Positions 61,306 through 64,000 of a stretch of DNA of 64,000 nt are shown in pieces. This stretch comes from a candidate division WOR-3 bacterium. Its GTDB lineage: Bacteria; Hydrothermota; Hydrothermia; Hydrothermales; JAJRUZ01. Made by a program: the position numbers and the translations under genes. The notes below the pieces were generated by a model. The model worked only from the letters and a program-made list of their open reading frames with translations, did not search any database and was not told where the DNA came from. The stretch is from the NCBI GenBank assembly GCA_039804025.1, contig JBDRZP010000012.1, positions 1-64,000 on the forward strand, read 5' to 3'. Position 1 is the first letter of the stretch; every line of letters begins with the position of its first letter.

Positions 61306-61609
61306 AATTTTTGAAGAAAAAGAAGAATACTGGAATCCAATTGAAATTGCCAAAATAGAGGATGTTGCTGTTAGGGTAGCAAAAATCCAGGGTGAATTTC
61401 CCTTTCATACACATACAGAAGGAGATGAGTTATTTATTGTATTAAAGGGTGAAATTTTTATTGATACAGAAGAAAGAACATATAATTTAAAAGAAGGAGA
61501 AGGAATTTTGGTAAAAAAAGGAATAAGACACAGATCAAGAGCAAACATTCCTTCTATAATTATGCTTGTAGAACCTAAAAGACTTGTAACTAAACCTAAA
61601 ATTGATTAA
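61283..61609 (+). CDS. Small cupin-domain protein
   Basis: 108 aa single cupin. Metal ligands are in FPFHTHTEGDELFIVLKGE (HxH and Glu) and HRSRA (second motif His). Many such proteins are isomerases, dioxygenases or sensors; the substrate is unknown. It overlaps the lipoprotein gene before it and xerC after it. Confidence 0.85.
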   Translation: MEKIQIFKIFEEKEEYWNPIEIAKIEDVAVRVAKIQGEFPFHTHTEGDELFIVLKGEIFIDTEERTYNLKEGEGILVKKGIRHRSRANIPSIIMLVEPKRLVTKPKID

Positions 61610-62507
61610 GTATTTGCACTTTTTTTTAGATTTTTTAAAGTATCAAAAAAATTATTCTGAGCACACATTAAAATCCTATGAGAAGGATATAACTTTATTT
61701 TTTGATTATGCAAAGGAAAAATATAACATTTTTGAACCAGAAAAAATTGAAACCTTTCATTTAAGAGAATATTTTGCAGATCTTTTAAAATACGGGTATA
61801 GAAAAAAATCAATAGCAAGAAAAATATCTTCTTTAAAAGTTTTTTACAGGTTCTTATTAAAAGAAAAAATAATAAAAGAAAATCCTTTAAAGGGTATTCA
61901 TATTCCGAAACTGGAAAAAGAATTACCACAAACTATTCCTGAGGAAATTATAAAAAATGTTCTTGAAAAATGGGAACCTGAAGATTTTATTGATTTCAGA
62001 AATAAATTAATTATTGAATTTTTATATGGTTTGGGGATAAGAGCAAGTGAACTGATTGATATTAAAATTTCTGATATTTCCATAGGACTTAAAGAAATAA
62101 GAATAAAAGGTAAGGGAAATAAAACAAGAATAATACCTGTTCCAGAATTACCTTTTAAGTTTCTTTTAAATTTTTTGGAAATTAGAAAAAAATATGGAAT
62201 AGAAAGTATATTTTTATTCACTACAAAGAAAGGGAGGAAATTGTCATATCCAGCTTTAAGAAAAATTGTAAATGAGATTTTTATAAAAAGAGCAAATATT
62301 TCTGGAATTCATCCCCATCTTCTGAGACATGCTTTTGCAACACATCTTCTTGACCATGGTGCTGACTTAAAGAGCATCCAGGAGCTTTTAGGTCACTCCT
62401 CTCTTTCAACAACAGAAATTTACACAAACCTTTCCTTAAGGGAAATAAAAAGAATTTATAAAAAAACTCATCCAAGAGAAAAATTAAATGAAAATTATAG
62501 AACTTAA
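61602..62507 (+). CDS. Tyrosine recombinase XerC/XerD
   Basis: 301 aa, the usual Xer length. The N-terminal SAM-like domain (SEHTLKSYEKDITLFFDYAK) binds DNA. The catalytic set R147 (GLGIRASEL), K171, H239, R242 (HPHLLRHAFATHLL), H265 (LLGHSS) and Y274 (IYTNLS) is complete. It resolves chromosome dimers at dif. The start is TTG. It sits in a housekeeping operon, with no att site or integrated element nearby, so it is Xer rather than an integrase. Confidence 0.93.
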   Translation: MIKYLHFFLDFLKYQKNYSEHTLKSYEKDITLFFDYAKEKYNIFEPEKIETFHLREYFADLLKYGYRKKSIARKISSLKVFYRFLLKEKIIKENPLKGIHIPKLEKELPQTIPEEIIKNVLEKWEPEDFIDFRNKLIIEFLYGLGIRASELIDIKISDISIGLKEIRIKGKGNKTRIIPVPELPFKFLLNFLEIRKKYGIESIFLFTTKKGRKLSYPALRKIVNEIFIKRANISGIHPHLLRHAFATHLLDHGADLKSIQELLGHSSLSTTEIYTNLSLREIKRIYKKTHPREKLNENYRT

Positions 62508-63186
62508 AGAAGTTTTTTCAACACAGGATTATATAAAAAAATACATTTCAGAAAAAAAGGAAAAAATTTTTGTCTTTGCAGAGAAACAAATAAAAGGAAA
62601 AGGAAGAGGAAATAGATTATTTTATTCACCTGTGGGGGGTCTATATTTTTCTTTTTATTTACCAGATATTGAAGATGAAAAGCATATTTTTTTAATAACA
62701 TCTGTTTCAGCATTTACTTTTATAGAAGAAAAAGTTAAAGAGTTTAATTTAAAACCTTATATAAGAATTCCTAATGATATTATGATAAATAAGAAAAAGG
62801 TTTGTGGTATTTTAATTGAAAAATCAGAAAATAAATTTATATGTGGAATTGGTATAAATGTTAATACAACTTTTTTTCCTTCAGATTTAAAGGAGGCAAG
62901 TTCCCTTTATCTTTTAACAGGAAAAAAATTTAATTTAAAAAAATTTAAAAAAGATATAATTGAAAAAATTGAAGAAATATCCTCTCTTACCTATGAAGCT
63001 CTTTATAAAAGATATTCAGAAAATATCACAATTAGTAAAAAAATTGAATTTCTATATGACAACCAAATTTTTAGAGGTGTATTGAATGAAATAAAAAATG
63101 ATTTTGTGATAAGTGTTTCAATAAATGATAAAGTTTTAGATTTTCCTCTTTTTGAAATTTTCAATTTCAGAGAAATTGATGAATAA
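62488..63186 (+). CDS. birA: Biotin-[acetyl-CoA-carboxylase] ligase
   Basis: 232 aa, monofunctional (no N-terminal repressor helix-turn-helix). The biotinoyl-AMP loop is KGKGRGNRLFYSPVGGLYFS; RIPNDIMINKKKVCGILIE corresponds to KWPNDI...GIL. It attaches biotin to carboxylase subunits. It overlaps xerC by 20 nt and coaX by 8 nt. It cannot regulate biotin synthesis by the known BirA mechanism. Confidence 0.93.
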   Translation: MKIIELKEVFSTQDYIKKYISEKKEKIFVFAEKQIKGKGRGNRLFYSPVGGLYFSFYLPDIEDEKHIFLITSVSAFTFIEEKVKEFNLKPYIRIPNDIMINKKKVCGILIEKSENKFICGIGINVNTTFFPSDLKEASSLYLLTGKKFNLKKFKKDIIEKIEEISSLTYEALYKRYSENITISKKIEFLYDNQIFRGVLNEIKNDFVISVSINDKVLDFPLFEIFNFREIDE

Positions 63187-63919
63187 GGTGATATGTATTG
63201 ATATAGGTAATAAGAATATTAAGATAGGAACATTCAAAAATTTAAAGGAAAAGCCAGAAGTTTTTATAGATAAAAAAGAAAATTCTTCAAAAATAATTGA
63301 AAAATTAATAAACAAATATGGGAATTTAAAAATTTATGGAATATCAGTTGTCCCTTTTATTAAAGAAAAGCTAATGGAAAAATTCAAAATTAAATTTTTT
63401 GAAAATAATGATTTTAAAGAAATTAAAAATCCTTACATAGATAAAGAGAAACTGGGAATTGATAGAATAGTTAATGTTTATGCTGCTATAAATTTATTTA
63501 AAAAAGATGTCATTGTTATTGATTTTGGAACTGCTATAACAATAGATGTAGCATTCAAAAATGGTGACTTTAAGGGAGGATTAATAATACCATCACCAAA
63601 AACTCAGTTGGAAGTATTAAGTAAAAAAACGGCTCTTATTAAAATGGATGAAATTTATAAAGGTCTTAAAATTATAGGAAAAAGCACAGAAGAATGTGTG
63701 AGTTTTGGTATAAAAAATGTCACAATATTTGGAATTAAAGGAATTTTAGATATGATAAAAAGAAAATATAGGAAAAATTTTAAAATTATAATAACAGGTG
63801 GAGATGCTTTTATTTTCAAAAAATACTTAAAAAATACTTTACTCTTTCCCTATTTAACTCTTTATGGAGTATATATAAAATTATTGAGATATGAAAATAA
63901 TCACAAACTCTCCTCTTGA
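63179..63919 (+). CDS. coaX: Type III pantothenate kinase CoaX
   Basis: ASKHA-fold kinase of the first step of CoA synthesis. Motifs: CIDIGNKNIKIG (phosphate 1), IDFGTAITID and ITGGDAFIF. The frame is open from TTG 63152, but homologues start just before the first beta strand, so ATG 63179 (246 aa) is preferred. It overlaps birA by 8 nt and tsaE by 29 nt. It lacks regulation by CoA, as the family does. Confidence 0.92.
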   Translation: MNKVICIDIGNKNIKIGTFKNLKEKPEVFIDKKENSSKIIEKLINKYGNLKIYGISVVPFIKEKLMEKFKIKFFENNDFKEIKNPYIDKEKLGIDRIVNVYAAINLFKKDVIVIDFGTAITIDVAFKNGDFKGGLIIPSPKTQLEVLSKKTALIKMDEIYKGLKIIGKSTEECVSFGIKNVTIFGIKGILDMIKRKYRKNFKIIITGGDAFIFKKYLKNTLLFPYLTLYGVYIKLLRYENNHKLSS

Positions 63920-64000
63920 AACCTTTGAACTTGGTAAAAAAGTTGGAGAAAATATAAAAGCACCTATATCTCTTTTAATTGAGGGTTCTCTTGGGTCCGG
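63891..64000 (+). CDS. tsaE: TsaE-like ATPase, N-terminus only (runs off the window)
   Basis: An ATG at 63891 opens a frame to the window end (36 codons). SPLETFELGKKVGENIK and LLIEGSLGSG match the start of TsaE, the ATPase that supports threonylcarbamoyl-tRNA synthesis with TsaD/TsaB; the P-loop would continue as GSLGSGKT. It overlaps coaX by 29 nt. Its partner tsaD is at 30002. Confidence 0.8.
   Translation, partial: MKIITNSPLETFELGKKVGENIKAPISLLIEGSLGS

Noticed and set aside
61602-62507. Integrase of a mobile element
   Set aside because: Length, complete Xer motif set and position inside a housekeeping operon without att sites or cargo indicate XerC/XerD.

Overview
The window is 64 kb of AT-rich bacterial chromosome (about one-third G+C by eye), densely packed with genes that often overlap by 4 to 30 bases and often start with TTG or GTG. 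Lipoprotein signal peptides, an OmpA-type porin, a TonB C-terminal domain, PBP1A, type IV prepilins and PhoBR-Pst point to a diderm cell. The bifunctional archaeal-type FBP aldolase/phosphatase, RtcB, DUF2723 proteins and DUF3782-like nuclease proteins suggest an uncultured, possibly thermophilic lineage near the WOR-3/Hydrothermae/FCB candidate phyla. That placement is inference; there is no rRNA gene here. No tRNA, IS element, phage or CRISPR array was found.

Layout. 1-19989 (+): 3' end of PBP1A, a small basic protein, nicotinamidase-like/thiD/class IV aminotransferase, rtcB, an FHA-GGDEF protein, ppdK-DUF2723-two M42 peptidases-M23 peptidase-an SBP/TonB fusion, then ribD-aspS-pyrR. 20186-25263 (+): an envelope protein and two prepilins flanking an ABC exporter and a TPR-like protein. 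25445-29425 (-): a nuclease-like coiled-coil protein and recF-dciA-gyrB. 29426-30001: the only gene gap over 300 bases, holding palindromic repeats. 30002-40215 (+): tsaD, trxB, ccmF plus a tiny membrane ORF, then a three-gene set of zinc-ribbon/cyclase half, HEAT protein and zinc-ribbon/cyclase/STAND ATPase. 40222-50471 (-): an OmpA-type protein, lipoproteins, then phoU-pstBAC-phoRB. 50495-54944: rimO (+) and ptsI-ptsH-fbp (-). 55101-64000 (+): apsK, an exporter permease, ruvX, malic enzyme-PTA, pdxJ, lipoprotein, cupin, xerC/D, birA, coaX and the start of tsaE.

Metabolism. PPDK, malic enzyme-PTA and FBP aldolase/phosphatase together give a gluconeogenic set. HPr and enzyme I sit in one operon with the FBP enzyme, and no sugar-specific EII is present. 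PhoBR-PstCAB-PhoU is a phosphate regulon lacking pstS, with four 11-bp-spaced TTAACA-type Pho boxes before pstC.

Gene starts. Two architectures recur. Eight transcription units have a sigma70-type -10 only 3-11 nt before the start codon, so they are probably leaderless or nearly so. Six others have a leader carrying a hairpin that looks like an isolated tRNA T-arm (GGKTYCRANTCC, 7-nt loop), 19-27 nt before the start and downstream of the predicted promoter. That leader element is the best candidate here for an undescribed regulatory system. The split class III cyclase halves around a HEAT protein and the SBP-TonB fusion are the next most interesting.
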